Shown here: piece after piece, positions 36,870 to 45,096 of the stretch | Layout: each line of letters starts with the position of its first letter | How positions within the stretch are numbered: the stretch's first letter is position 1 | Assembly: GCF_010993745.1 (NCBI RefSeq) | Contig: NZ_WOTN01000002.1 | Coordinates: 1,054,001 to 1,118,000 of the forward strand | Direction of reading: 5' to 3' | From: Fodinicola acaciae | GTDB lineage: Bacteria > Actinomycetota > Actinomycetes > Mycobacteriales > HKI-0501 | DNA length: 64,000 bases | Translations under genes and position numbers: made by a program | Notes under the pieces: generated by a model | The model's database searches: none | The model's input: the letters and a program-made list of their open reading frames with translations, nothing else | What the model was told of the DNA's origin: nothing

Positions 36870-38279
36870 TCAGCGGGTCTGGTTTCCGGTGAGGCCGCCG
36901 GCCGTGAGACCGGCCAGTGAGGTGCCGGCGGCGAGCATGGTGAAGACGATGGTGTAGCCGGCTGGTGTCGGTTGTCCCTGGGCGCCGGCGGTCGCGGTGA
37001 GCACGGTGGCCGACACGGCGGTGCCGAAGGCTCCGCCGACGGCTCGGACGATCTGGTTGATCCCGGTGGCCACGCCGAGATCCGCCGGCGGCACGGATTC
37101 GGCGATGACGTTGGGAAGTACGGCGTATGCGGCGCCGACGCCCAGGCCCAGCAGGACGCTCGCGCCGGCCAGGTCGAGGGGTGAGTGCCGCCAGGCGGCC
37201 AGCCAGCAGAAGGCGACGAGCATGATGGCGATCGAGGCGATCAGCAGGCTACGGGGACCGCTGCGTCGAGCGAGCCGGGTGGCCAGTTGTACGCCCAGCG
37301 GCATCAGCACCATTGCCGGAAGCAGGACCAGGCCGCCCGCGGTCACCGACCACCCAAAACCACTTCCGGCGTGCACCGGGTTGACCACCAGTTGGGGAAT
37401 GAGAACGTATCCGGCGTACATGCCAAACCCGATGAAAAACGCGCTCAGGTTGCTCATCAGGACCGGGCGAGTCAGGAAAACGCGCATGTTCACCAGCGGA
37501 CTGGGCACGTTGTGCTGCAGTCGCACCCATGCGCTCATCGCCACGGTTCCGGCCACCAGGAAGGACAGGACCGGGATGGATCCCCAACCCCATTCCGGTC
37601 CACGGTCAATTCCGATCAGCATCAACACGAGAGCGACCGCGAGCAGCGCCGCGCCCGCCCAGTCCATCCTCACCGGCGCCGACGACGGCGGCTCGGCCGG
37701 GACAGCGGCGAGTACGCCAAGCACGGTCAGCGTCGCCAACACCAGCGCGGGAAGGAAAAGCGCTGTCAAGCCGCCGAGCCCGACCAGGACACCGGCCAAC
37801 GGGAGGCCGACGCCACCGAGTCCGGTCATCGCGCTGAGCAGGCCGATGCCCAGTCTGACCCGGCCCGGCGGTTGGGTGGCGCTGATGATCCCGAATCCGA
37901 TCGGGAAAACGGCCGCCCCCGCGCTCTGCAGGCAACGGCCGGCCAGGAGTGCGGCAAAGGACGGCGCGGCAACGCAGATCGCACTGCCGATCGCGAGTGC
38001 TCCCATGACGACCAGCAGCATGCTGCGGCGCCCGTAGCGGTCCGCAAGCCGCGCGAAGATGGGCGTGATCACGGTGCCGCCGAGCAGATTGATCGTCAAT
38101 GCCCACGACGAGGTGCCGGTGGACACGCCGAACCGCTGACCGATCTCGCCCAGTGCCGGGATCACCATGACCGAAGAAAGTCCGTAGGTGAATCCGGCGA
38201 CCAGCAACACCGCCAGCGTCATTCCGGATTTGGCTGTTGGGCCTGCGATCGCGTGCTCACCAGTCGTCCTTGTCGCCAT
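36870..38279 (-). CDS. MFS transporter, divergent from MerR regulator, 469 aa
   Basis: The start at 38279 (MATRTTGEHAIAGPTAKSGM) has GGAG 8 bases upstream. A 12- to 14-helix major facilitator: GFTYGLSSVMVIPALGEIGQ in TM1, motif A ARLADRYGRRSML, and GLGGVGLPLAGVLVG in TM5. It resembles proton-driven drug exporters. The merR gene is transcribed divergently, and a near-perfect palindrome lies 50 bp upstream of this start, so MerR probably controls the pump in response to an organic ligand. Confidence 0.92.
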   Translation of the reverse strand: MATRTTGEHAIAGPTAKSGMTLAVLLVAGFTYGLSSVMVIPALGEIGQRFGVSTGTSSWALTINLLGGTVITPIFARLADRYGRRSMLLVVMGALAIGSAICVAAPSFAALLAGRCLQSAGAAVFPIGFGIISATQPPGRVRLGIGLLSAMTGLGGVGLPLAGVLVGLGGLTALFLPALVLATLTVLGVLAAVPAEPPSSAPVRMDWAGAALLAVALVLMLIGIDRGPEWGWGSIPVLSFLVAGTVAMSAWVRLQHNVPSPLVNMRVFLTRPVLMSNLSAFFIGFGMYAGYVLIPQLVVNPVHAGSGFGWSVTAGGLVLLPAMVLMPLGVQLATRLARRSGPRSLLIASIAIMLVAFCWLAAWRHSPLDLAGASVLLGLGVGAAYAVLPNVIAESVPPADLGVATGINQIVRAVGGAFGTAVSATVLTATAGAQGQPTPAGYTIVFTMLAAGTSLAGLTAGGLTGNQTR

Positions 38280-38328
38280 TTTCCACACTCCGTCCAGGCA
38301 AGACCGTCGACGTTTGCCAGAGTGCGCG

Positions 38329-38344
38329 TTGAAGCGCACTTCAA
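38329..38344. promoter_or_regulatory. Candidate MerR operator between the divergent MFS and merR genes
   Basis: TTGAAGCGCACTTCAA is a 14/16 palindrome, with outer TTGAAG/CTTCAA arms like those that MerR-family activators bind in overlong promoter spacers. It lies 50 bp upstream of the MFS start and about 100 bp upstream of merR. Confidence 0.6.
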
Positions 38345-38447
38345 TGCAAGTGCGGGCGTCTGTTATCTCGGATACATCCCGTCCGTACGTCCGCCGGTCT
38401 GCATGCGTCGGCTTGACAGCCCGACGCGTTGATCCTTGACTCGGCAC

Positions 38448-38867
38448 GTGAACGAGACGGAGCTCGTGTCGATCGGCGAGGTGGCCCGAAAGTTCGGCGT
38501 ACCGACATCGACCTTGCGATACTACGAAAAGCTGGGATTGTTGGCGCCCGCCGCGCGCCGCGGCCGGGTTCGCTGGTACGGCCCCGCGCAGTTGCGGCGG
38601 CTGATGCTTGTCAAGCTCTACACCGATACCGGCCTGTTGAGCCTACGTGCGGTGTCGCGGATCATCGCCGCCGGACCACGCGGTCGCGCCTCGCAGGAGG
38701 TGATAGAACAACACGTCGAGATCCTGGACCAGCGGATGGAGAAGATCCGCCAGGCCCAGGAATATCTGCGACACCACCAGGACTGCCATTATCCGAATCC
38801 GAGCCAATGTCCAGCATTGCGGGACGATCTGCAGCAGCGCGTCGACTCCCTGATGGATGGCCGTTGA
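38448..38867 (+). CDS. MerR-family transcriptional regulator, 139 aa
   Basis: The N-terminal HTH is canonical: LVSIGEVARKFGVPTSTLRY, YEKLGLLAPAARRGRVRWYG, LRRLMLVKLYTDTGLLSLRAV. A dimerisation helix follows (EVIEQHVEILDQRMEKIRQA). The C-terminus has only two Cys (DCHYPNPSQCPAL), spaced as in some metal sensors, but ligand type cannot be decided. The start may be GTG 38448 or TTG 38436; neither has a ribosome site, so the mRNA may be leaderless. Divergent from an MFS pump. Confidence 0.93.
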   Translation: MNETELVSIGEVARKFGVPTSTLRYYEKLGLLAPAARRGRVRWYGPAQLRRLMLVKLYTDTGLLSLRAVSRIIAAGPRGRASQEVIEQHVEILDQRMEKIRQAQEYLRHHQDCHYPNPSQCPALRDDLQQRVDSLMDGR

Positions 38868-38884
38868 ACGCCGGAAAATGGGGT

Positions 38885-39001
38885 TCAGGTGCGTGCGGAG
38901 ACTGGAGACAGGTAGGTGACGCGAATGATTCCGGAGATGGGTTCGCGGTCGACGAGGACGTCGATTCCATAAACCGCGTTGATCAGCTCGGCGGTGAGTA
39001 C
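38885..39001 (-). pseudogene. C-terminal remnant of a siderophore-type (FecE-like) ABC ATPase
   Basis: The last ~38 codons read VLTAELINAVYGIDVLVDRE, then PISGIIRVTYLSP, matching the typical end of iron-siderophore ABC transporter ATP-binding subunits (VLT.EL...V.G.D......P.SG.P...). Nothing of the Walker A/B core precedes it: at about 39000 the sequence switches to a remnant on the other strand. Confidence 0.6.
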
Positions 39002-39403
39002 GGTACGGCCCTTCACTGGCTGCCCAGCGGCCGGCTCGTCGTCCTGTACGAGGCCCTTGCCGGCCTCATCAGCCGCGGCGGGGCGTTCTTCAACGCCGAC
39101 CACCTGTCATCGGGCGCTCCCGGCTCTTTCTTCCACACGGCCAGCGCCGCCGATGACAGCGGTCAGCAGGAAGCCGCGTTCTCGGGTGGCGCGGCCGACT
39201 GGGAAGGCTGGTGGGGACGGTTCCGCGCCGTCGACGGCTTCGCCGAGCTCATCGCCGAACGCGACCGCCGCTTCCGGGTCATTTCCGGAAGCCTGGGTGT
39301 CACGCCCACCCTGCACACCGAAGCTCTCCGTGTCGCCGGGTTCACCGAAACCGGCACCCTTTGGCAGCATTTCAACGACTACGTCGTCTACGGCATCCGA
39401 TAG
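39002..39403 (+). pseudogene. C-terminal remnant of a class I SAM-dependent methyltransferase
   Basis: From TALHWLPSGRLVVLYEALAG through SRGGAFFNADHLSSG to ALRVAGFTETGTLWQHFNDY this is the usual C-terminal half of a methyltransferase (post-motif II region with the LRPGG-like loop and final strands). The SAM-binding GxGxG half is missing. The frame stays open upstream, but that sequence is antisense to the ABC ATPase remnant and unrelated. Confidence 0.75.
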
Positions 39404-39516
39404 CCGGCCGGACCGCCCGCGCTTCGCTGGTTTTCGGTTGCCGGGTGAGGTTTTATCGCTACACTACCCCGACCGTCACCATCGGTGCCGTGAGTAGTCG
39501 GGAAGGAACAGTGACA

Positions 39517-40104
39517 ATGGGACTGTTTGCGAAAAAAGAGGAAACGACCGGCGACGTGCCGCTGGAGACGTACAAGGTCGTCTACAAAGGTGGCTTGGCC
39601 TCGCTGCCGAAGGCGAAGGCTGGCGAGATCAAGTTTCACCTGATGAGCGATGAATTCCGGCTGGAACCGACCGTCGGCAGCAGGTCGTACTGGAATCTGC
39701 TGCGGATCCCATATCAGGCGGTCAACGACCTGCGGTTTGTGGTGCGTCAGGTCAGCACGGTCGAATCGCTCATGAGTGGCGTGGCCGGACAGCCCGACTC
39801 CGATCTGGCGCAGGCCAACAACATTCACCTCGACTACGTCGACGACGCCGGCGTCCAGGTGCTGCTGAGACTGGAGATGCTCACCGGTTTGACGGTGATG
39901 GGTCAGGCGAAGAAATGCCGGGAGCTCGATGACCGGCTGCGCGTACACGGGATCCGGTCGAAGTTCCGCGTTCAGCCGGCGCCGGCCGGTGGTGGCGGCG
40001 ACATCGCCGGCCAGATCGCACAACTCGCCGCGCTGCGCGACCAGGGAGTGCTGACCCCGCAGGAGTTCGACACCAAGAAGGCAGAGCTGCTCAGGCGACT
40101 TTGA
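39517..40104 (+). CDS. SHOCT-domain protein, 195 aa
   Basis: ATG at 39517 with GGAAGGA upstream. The N-terminal ~130 residues form a PH-like or bacterial tubby-like beta domain: LETYKVVYKGGLASLPKAKA, GEIKFHLMSDEFRLEPTVGS and YWNLLRIPYQAVNDLRFVVR. A Gly/Pro linker leads to a C-terminal SHOCT module, QIAQLAALRDQGVLTPQEFD, then TKKAELLRRL, a short oligomerisation segment. The role is unknown; such proteins are cytoplasmic or membrane-associated. The gene is followed by a hairpin at 40158. Confidence 0.88.
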   Translation: MGLFAKKEETTGDVPLETYKVVYKGGLASLPKAKAGEIKFHLMSDEFRLEPTVGSRSYWNLLRIPYQAVNDLRFVVRQVSTVESLMSGVAGQPDSDLAQANNIHLDYVDDAGVQVLLRLEMLTGLTVMGQAKKCRELDDRLRVHGIRSKFRVQPAPAGGGGDIAGQIAQLAALRDQGVLTPQEFDTKKAELLRRL

Positions 40105-40157
40105 TCACGTCACGACAGGTCGGCCCGCGCCAGTCAGACCGATGCGGGGCGGGCTAG

Positions 40158-40194
40158 CCCGGGTGTGTCACGCACCCCGCATGAAACACCCGGG
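40158..40194. repeat. Hairpin repeat, copy 1 (9-bp stem, 30 bp shared with 58888-58917)
   Basis: CCCGGGTGT pairs with ACACCCGGG around a 19-base loop. Bases 40165-40194 are identical to 58888-58917. Position between two genes suggests a terminator, but there is no T-run, and the conserved loop argues for a repeated palindromic element. Confidence 0.75.
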
Positions 40195-40225
40195 ACACTG
40201 GACCAGCTGACCTATTCTCGTCGGC

Positions 40226-40972
40226 GTGGCTGAGAGTTCATTGAATGAGACGGCACGATCGGGATACGGGCGGCAGAGCGGCGCGTACGTGCGTGGCCGG
40301 CCACAGTATCCGGCGCCGGCGGTCGAGTGGGTGGTGGCGCATCTGCCGGGCGACGGTGAGTCGGTGGCCGATATCGGTGCCGGCACCGGAGCGCTGACAA
40401 TGCCGCTGGCCGAGCGAAAGATTCCGGTGATCGCGGTGGAGCCGGTGAAGGCGATGATCGAGCGCTGTCCTGCCGGGCCGCACAGGTTGCGCGCGGCGGC
40501 GGGACGGCTGCCATTCCGGAATGGCGCGCTGTCGGGGATTGTCGCGGCCACCGCTTTCCACTGGTTCGCCGCGACCGACGTTCTCCGGGAATTTCACCGC
40601 TGTCTGGTTGACGACGCGCCGATGATCCTGCTGTGGAATGAGCGTGACCTCCGGGTGCCGTGGGTTGCCGAGCATAATGCGCTCGTCGAGCCGTACGCGG
40701 GGGACACGCCGCGGTTTGCGACGATGCGGTGGAAGGCTGTCGTCGACGCGTTCCCGGGTTTCGCGGAAAAAGCGTACGCGGAGTTTCCCAATCCGAGCCC
40801 GACAAACCGGCAGGGCCTGGTCGACCGCATTCTCTCCACCTCGTTCATCGCCGCACTGTCGCCCGCCGAACGCGAACAGGTGCGGCAGCGGGCCGCGGCG
40901 CTGGCGGGCGCCCTGCCGCAATCTTTTGACTACCCTTATCTGACGCGGATTTGGTGCTATCGGCGAAGGTGA
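40226..40972 (+). CDS. Class I SAM-dependent methyltransferase, 248 aa
   Basis: GTG start. The N-terminus is of the UbiE/Methyltransf_11 type: RSGYGRQSGAYVRGRPQYPA, motif I VADIGAGTGALTMPLAE, acidic post-I end VIAVEPVKAMIERC, AAGRLPFRNGALSGIVAATA and FHWFAATDVLREF. The C-terminal half forms a lid with PSPTNRQGLVDRILSTSFIA. It methylates a small molecule; the substrate is unknown. The alpha/beta hydrolase starts 25 bp downstream on the same strand, so the two may be co-transcribed. Confidence 0.92.
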   Translation: MAESSLNETARSGYGRQSGAYVRGRPQYPAPAVEWVVAHLPGDGESVADIGAGTGALTMPLAERKIPVIAVEPVKAMIERCPAGPHRLRAAAGRLPFRNGALSGIVAATAFHWFAATDVLREFHRCLVDDAPMILLWNERDLRVPWVAEHNALVEPYAGDTPRFATMRWKAVVDAFPGFAEKAYAEFPNPSPTNRQGLVDRILSTSFIAALSPAEREQVRQRAAALAGALPQSFDYPYLTRIWCYRRR

Positions 40973-40996
40973 GCACCATGTCGTAGGCTGTGGAAT

Positions 40997-41791
40997 ATGA
41001 CCGAATCTACGCCTACTCTGGACGGATTTCGCGCCGGTTATGTCGAGGTCGCCGGCCGGCGGACCTGGCACGAGGTGGCCGGCACCGGCCCGGCGCTGGT
41101 GTTGTTGCACGGCGGTTTTACCGGCGCGGTGAGCTGGGCCGCGCAAGCAAAACCGCTCGTCGACTCGAGTTTCACCGTACGCGTGCCGGAACGCCGCGGA
41201 CATGCTCACACGCCGGACGTGCCGGGACCGCTGAGCTATCAGCTGATGGCCGAAGACACCGTGGCATACCTGGATTCCGTCGTCGGCCAGCCGGCGCATC
41301 TGGTCGGTTGGAGCGACGGCGCGGTGGTGGCGCTGCTGGTCGCACTGAGCCGGCCCGACCTTGTCGACCGGCTGGTGCTGATCGGCCAGTTCTACAATTC
41401 CACGGGCCGGATCGCGGACACCGACATCGATCGCTTCATGCACAGCGAGACCGGCAAACAGGCTCTGCGGCAGGGATACGCCGCGACGTCCCCGGATGGT
41501 CCGGAGCATTTCGACGTCGTGTATGAGAAAACGCTGCGGATGATCGACTCCGAACCGGAGATCGACCTGGCCCAACTTGCCGCCGTCACCGCACCGACAC
41601 TGGTGATGCAGGGCGACCGTGACATTGCGACGGTGCAACACGCGGTCGACGTCGCCACCGCCATCCCGAACGCGCGGCTCGCCGTACTGCCGGGCACCCA
41701 CCTGCTGCCGCTGGAGTCGTCCGAGCTCGTCAACGCATTGCTCGTATCGTTCCTGCGCGACGCCGTCCCGGGGGGAATGACGGGACACTAA
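40997..41791 (+). CDS. Alpha/beta-hydrolase, 264 aa
   Basis: A canonical alpha/beta-hydrolase. The oxyanion-hole segment LVLLHGGFTGAVSW comes first, then the nucleophile elbow GWSDGA (Ser106, with Asp next to it), the acid MQGDRDIATV (Asp207) and the base PGTHLLPLE (His235). The lid region 135-195 is helical. It is probably an esterase or small-molecule hydrolase. It sits 25 bp after the methyltransferase. The stop codon is at the very edge of the MITE that begins at 41791, so the insertion left the gene intact or supplied its end. Confidence 0.93.
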   Translation: MTESTPTLDGFRAGYVEVAGRRTWHEVAGTGPALVLLHGGFTGAVSWAAQAKPLVDSSFTVRVPERRGHAHTPDVPGPLSYQLMAEDTVAYLDSVVGQPAHLVGWSDGAVVALLVALSRPDLVDRLVLIGQFYNSTGRIADTDIDRFMHSETGKQALRQGYAATSPDGPEHFDVVYEKTLRMIDSEPEIDLAQLAAVTAPTLVMQGDRDIATVQHAVDVATAIPNARLAVLPGTHLLPLESSELVNALLVSFLRDAVPGGMTGH

Positions 41792-41968
41792 GGGTCTGTT
41801 TCGAAGTCCGACGCGGCGATAGCCGAGCCGCTGTCACAGCTTTCTCGGGCCGCCTGCCGGCACCGGCCGAAAACCCACCATAGCGCTGCTGTTTGGGCTT
41901 CCGTCCGGCACCGGCAGGCGACGTTTGGATCTCGACTCTCATCCACGTGGGACTTCGAAACAGACCCT
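41791..41968. mobile_element. 178-bp MITE-like element with 19-bp terminal inverted repeats
   Basis: The left end AGGGTCTGTTTCGAAGTCC (41791-41809) is exactly inverted at 41950-41968. The interior holds a long imperfect hairpin built on GCCTGCCGG/CCGGCAGGC. It encodes no transposase. The right 121 bp recur almost identically at 57076-57197. A target duplication cannot be assigned with certainty. It must have been moved in trans by an unseen transposase. Confidence 0.85.
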
Positions 41969-42224
41969 AGCTACGGTGTCCTGGCCAGGTGCACGTAGAG
42001 CGCCGATGAGCGCCGGTCCAACTCGGGCCTCGGTGTCCTTTGTGGACAGTCCGGCGCCGAGCCGCGGTGAACGGCCGTAGGACTCCATCATGTCGAGAAA
42101 TTCCTCCGTCCACAGGCATGCCGGTCTCCTTTCCTGGTGACGGTAACCGCGTCTTGCGCATTTGCGCAATGCATGTGCATGATGCGTACGCCTGAAACGA
42201 TTGCCTGAGCCGCGGAGGGCGTAC
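41969..42224. other. Intergenic stretch with a possible minus-strand gene remnant
   Basis: On the minus strand a frame beginning MMESYGRSPRLGAGLSTKDT (ATG near 42092, GGAGG 11 bases upstream) runs into the MITE and ends inside it. It could be a gene whose 3' end was replaced by the MITE, but it is too short to classify. The promoter of the MFS gene at 42225 must also lie here. Confidence 0.3.
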
Positions 42225-43409
42225 GTGCGGACCCGATGGACCGCCGTCCTGGTGCTTGTCGGGGCCGGTGTGGTGGCCGCGCTGCAGATCGGCAAGGCGG
42301 TGGGCGCGTTGCCGGCGATACGCGCGGACACCGGCGTTTCGCTGGCGGTTGGCGGCTGGGTGATCTCCGCGGTGAACCTCGCCGGTGGCATCTTCGGGCT
42401 GCTGATCGGGGCTGGTGCGGATCGGATCGGACATCGCCGCTCGGCTCTGGCCGGTCTGGCCACGGTGGCCGCCGGCAGCCTGCTCGGCGCCGCCGCTCCG
42501 GGTGCGATGGTGCTGCTGACGACGCGGTTCGTTGAGGGTGTGGGATTGGCTCTCACCGTGCTGTCCGTGCCGCCGCTGCTGCGTCAGCTCAGCGCGGAGC
42601 GTGACCGCGGCCTGGTGATGGGGATCTGGGGTGCGTTCATGCCGGCCGGGACGACGCTGGGCATCCTGGCCGCGCCGGTCGCCGCGGGCCTGGGTGGCTG
42701 GCGGCTGATGTGGGCGGCCACTGCGGCCCTCGCGGCCGGGTGGCTGCTGTTGGTCGCGCTCGCGACCCGCGACATCGCCGGCACCCGGCACGCCTCCGGC
42801 CGGCTGCTGCCCACGCTCAGGGCCGTACTGGCCAGCCGTGGTCCGTTGCGGCTCACCGCGACGTTCGCGGCGTACTCGCTGCAATACCTGTCGGTGGTCG
42901 CGTTTCTCCCGACACTGCTGCTCACCGAATACCGCCTGTCGCCGGCGTGGGCGGCCGCGCTGAGCTCCGCGGTCACCGTCGCCAACGTGCCGGGCAACAT
43001 CCTGGGTGGGTGGTTGCGCGGGCGCGGCGTGCCGCGGTGGTCGGTGATCTGCGCGGCCAGCGTGCTGATGGGGCTCAGTGGCATCGCCGTGTACGCCGGC
43101 GGGCTTGGCCTGGGGTGGCGGCTGGCGGCGGCCGCGCTGTTGTCGCTGGCCGGCGGCATGATCCCGGCGACCGCGCTGGCCGCCGCGCTGGACGTGGCGC
43201 CCTCGCCGGCGGCGGCCGCGACCACGGTCGGGGTCGTGATGCAGGGCGGGATTCTCGGCCAGTTCGCCGGCCCGCCCCTGGTGGCCGCCGTGGCCGACGC
43301 CGCCGGCGGCTGGGGCGCCACGCCGCTCGTCCTCTGCATCGCGGCCGCCGCGGCGACGATGCTCGCGCTCACCCTGCGCCGGCTGGAGCGATCGCTGGCC
43401 GCTCGGTGA
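42225..43409 (+). CDS. MFS transporter (CynX/NimT-like, 12 TM), 394 aa
   Basis: GTG at 42225 is preferred because GGAGGG lies 5 bases upstream; the open frame begins slightly earlier. TM1 contains GVVAALQIGKAVGALPAIRA, and motif A reads GAGADRIGHRRSALAG. TM5 has AFMPAGTTLGILAAPVAAGL. Twelve hydrophobic segments fit the smaller MFS families of anion or drug transporters. The neighbouring tetR gene is convergent (stop-to-stop 4 bp), so co-regulation is not implied. Substrate unknown. Confidence 0.9.
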   Translation: MRTRWTAVLVLVGAGVVAALQIGKAVGALPAIRADTGVSLAVGGWVISAVNLAGGIFGLLIGAGADRIGHRRSALAGLATVAAGSLLGAAAPGAMVLLTTRFVEGVGLALTVLSVPPLLRQLSAERDRGLVMGIWGAFMPAGTTLGILAAPVAAGLGGWRLMWAATAALAAGWLLLVALATRDIAGTRHASGRLLPTLRAVLASRGPLRLTATFAAYSLQYLSVVAFLPTLLLTEYRLSPAWAAALSSAVTVANVPGNILGGWLRGRGVPRWSVICAASVLMGLSGIAVYAGGLGLGWRLAAAALLSLAGGMIPATALAAALDVAPSPAAAATTVGVVMQGGILGQFAGPPLVAAVADAAGGWGATPLVLCIAAAAATMLALTLRRLERSLAAR

Positions 43410-43413
43410 GCAG

Positions 43414-44031
43414 TTATGCCTTGTTTTTCCGGCGCTTCTTGGCGGCGGGCTGGTTGCCGAGCAGGTCGGCGATGGCGCGGATCCCGGCCACCAGATCGGC
43501 GCTGGAAGGCGCCTCGTCCGGGTCGTTGAGCAGTTGCAGCATCGTCCCGGTGAGCAACGCAAGCTGCACCGAGCCGACTGTACGAACGACGTCGTCCGGC
43601 ACCGTCCCGTCGGGCCTGGCCGCGACCGCGGCGGCCATGCCGCGCCGGCCGGCGCGTTGGCCGGCCACCAGATGCTCACGCAACTCGGGCATGTGCTCGG
43701 CCTGCAGCACCGCCTCCAGGTTGGCCAACCACAGCGTACGGTCTTCGCGGATCGCCGCGATCAGCCGTGACCAGCGCGCTTCGTACCGCTCGGCCGCGGA
43801 GGCATTCTCGCTGTCGTCCTCGACCAACGCCGCGGCGATCCGGTCTCCCCACTCGTCCATCGCCTCGACCAGCGCGGCGGTGAGCAGCACTTCCCTGGAG
43901 CCGTAGTGATAGCCGATCGCGGCCATGCTCACCCCGGCCGCCGCCGCGATGTCGCGTACGGTGGTGCGGGCCCAGCCCCGTTCCTCCAGGCACTTACGGG
44001 CGCCGGCCAGCAGGTCCTCACGATTGCCCAT
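43414..44031 (-). CDS. TetR-family transcriptional regulator, 205 aa
   Basis: The N-terminal HTH is typical: REDLLAGARKCLEERGWART, TVRDIAAAAGVSMAAIGYHY, GSREVLLTAALVEAM. A long ligand-binding helical domain follows and ends in a Lys/Arg tail (AAKKRRKNKA). It lies 21 bp behind the frameshifted quinone oxidoreductase gene and is on the same strand, so the pair was an operon. Its likely targets are that enzyme and perhaps the MFS further upstream. Confidence 0.93.
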   Translation of the reverse strand: MGNREDLLAGARKCLEERGWARTTVRDIAAAAGVSMAAIGYHYGSREVLLTAALVEAMDEWGDRIAAALVEDDSENASAAERYEARWSRLIAAIREDRTLWLANLEAVLQAEHMPELREHLVAGQRAGRRGMAAAVAARPDGTVPDDVVRTVGSVQLALLTGTMLQLLNDPDEAPSSADLVAGIRAIADLLGNQPAAKKRRKNKA

Positions 44032-44052
44032 CTCTCGCCAATCTCTCTGCCG

Positions 44053-44987
44053 CTACGGCCGTAGCAGGACTTTTCCGCGGCTTTGCCGCGATTCGACGAT
44101 GCGGTGCGCCTCCGCGGCGCTGGCCAACGGCAGCTCGGCATGCACGCGCGCGCACACGCTGCCTTCGGCGGCCATGCGCCACAGCTGCTCGCCATGCTCG
44201 GCGTACGCGCGCGGTGAGTGGCGCATGAGGTTGGCCACGGCGAAGCCGACGATGCTGCGCGACTGCCCGCGAAGGTCGTTGACCTCGACCGAGCCGCCGG
44301 CCGCGCTGTAGCTGACCAACCGGCCGAACGGCGCGAGCGCGGCGATGCCACGCGAGAGTGCCGGACCGCCGGCGCCGTCCAGCACCAGATCGACCGGCTC
44401 GTCCCAGGGTGGCGCCGGCTCGCCGTATCCGACCGCGGCGTCCGCCCCGAGCTCCCGCAGGAACGCGTCTTTCCCGGCGATCCGACCGCGGCCACCACCC
44501 GCCGCGCACCCAGTGCCTTGGCGAGTTGCAGGGCGAGGTGGCCGACGCCGCCGGCCGCGGAGGTGACCAGGACGCGGTCGCCGGTCGTCATCCGGCCGGC
44601 GTAGAGCGCGCCGATGGCGACGTGTCCGTTGTGCAGCAACGAAACCGCCGGCGCGTCGGCGACCCCGTCCGGGATAGCCGATGTCACCGTCGCGGGCACG
44701 ACCGCGTATTCGGCGTACGCGCCGCTGAACGCCACCGAGACCACTCGCTGGCCGATCCGCCAGCGGTCCACCTCGGGGCCGACGGCCACGATCGTTCCGG
44801 CGACCTCACCGCCCGGTGCGACTGGCCATGGCCCGGTCGCGACCCGCGTTCCGCGTGCCGACGGCAACGAGACACCGGCGGCCGAGACCTTCACCAGGAT
44901 CTCGCCCGGCCCCGGCCGCGGCCGCGGCACCTCGTCCAACTGCAGCACCTCGGGGCCGCCGCCGCGGTGATAGCGGACGATCCGCAC
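44053..44987 (-). pseudogene. Quinone oxidoreductase / zinc-independent MDR-family dehydrogenase, one frameshift
   Basis: GTG at 44987 has AAGGAAAAGG just upstream. Frame 1 gives IVRYHRGGGPEVLQLDEVPR, GGEVAGTIVAVGPEVDRW and the NADPH-binding VTSAAGGVGHLALQLAKALG, up to AAVGSPGK. The rest of the protein continues in another frame from DAFLRELGADAAVGY through VDLVLDGAGGPALSRGIAAL to ESRQSRGKVLLRP. One G is missing in a GGAAAG-ACGCG context near 44476. All other parts are intact, so this is either a recent inactivation or a sequencing error. Working enzymes reduce quinones with NADPH. Confidence 0.85.
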
Positions 44988-45096
44988 TACCTTTTCCTTC
45001 CATCGCGGGCAACGCCGCGGCGAGCGTACTCGACGGTCAGGCATACGCGCCAGGCAAGCGCCTTAAGCGTGCGCGCAAGGCGAGGTGTGGATGCCG

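Noticed and set aside
41967-43679. Minus-strand frame of 570 codons
   Set aside because: Gln/Arg/Gly-rich shadow of the MFS and TetR genes in an antisense frame, typical for high-GC DNA.
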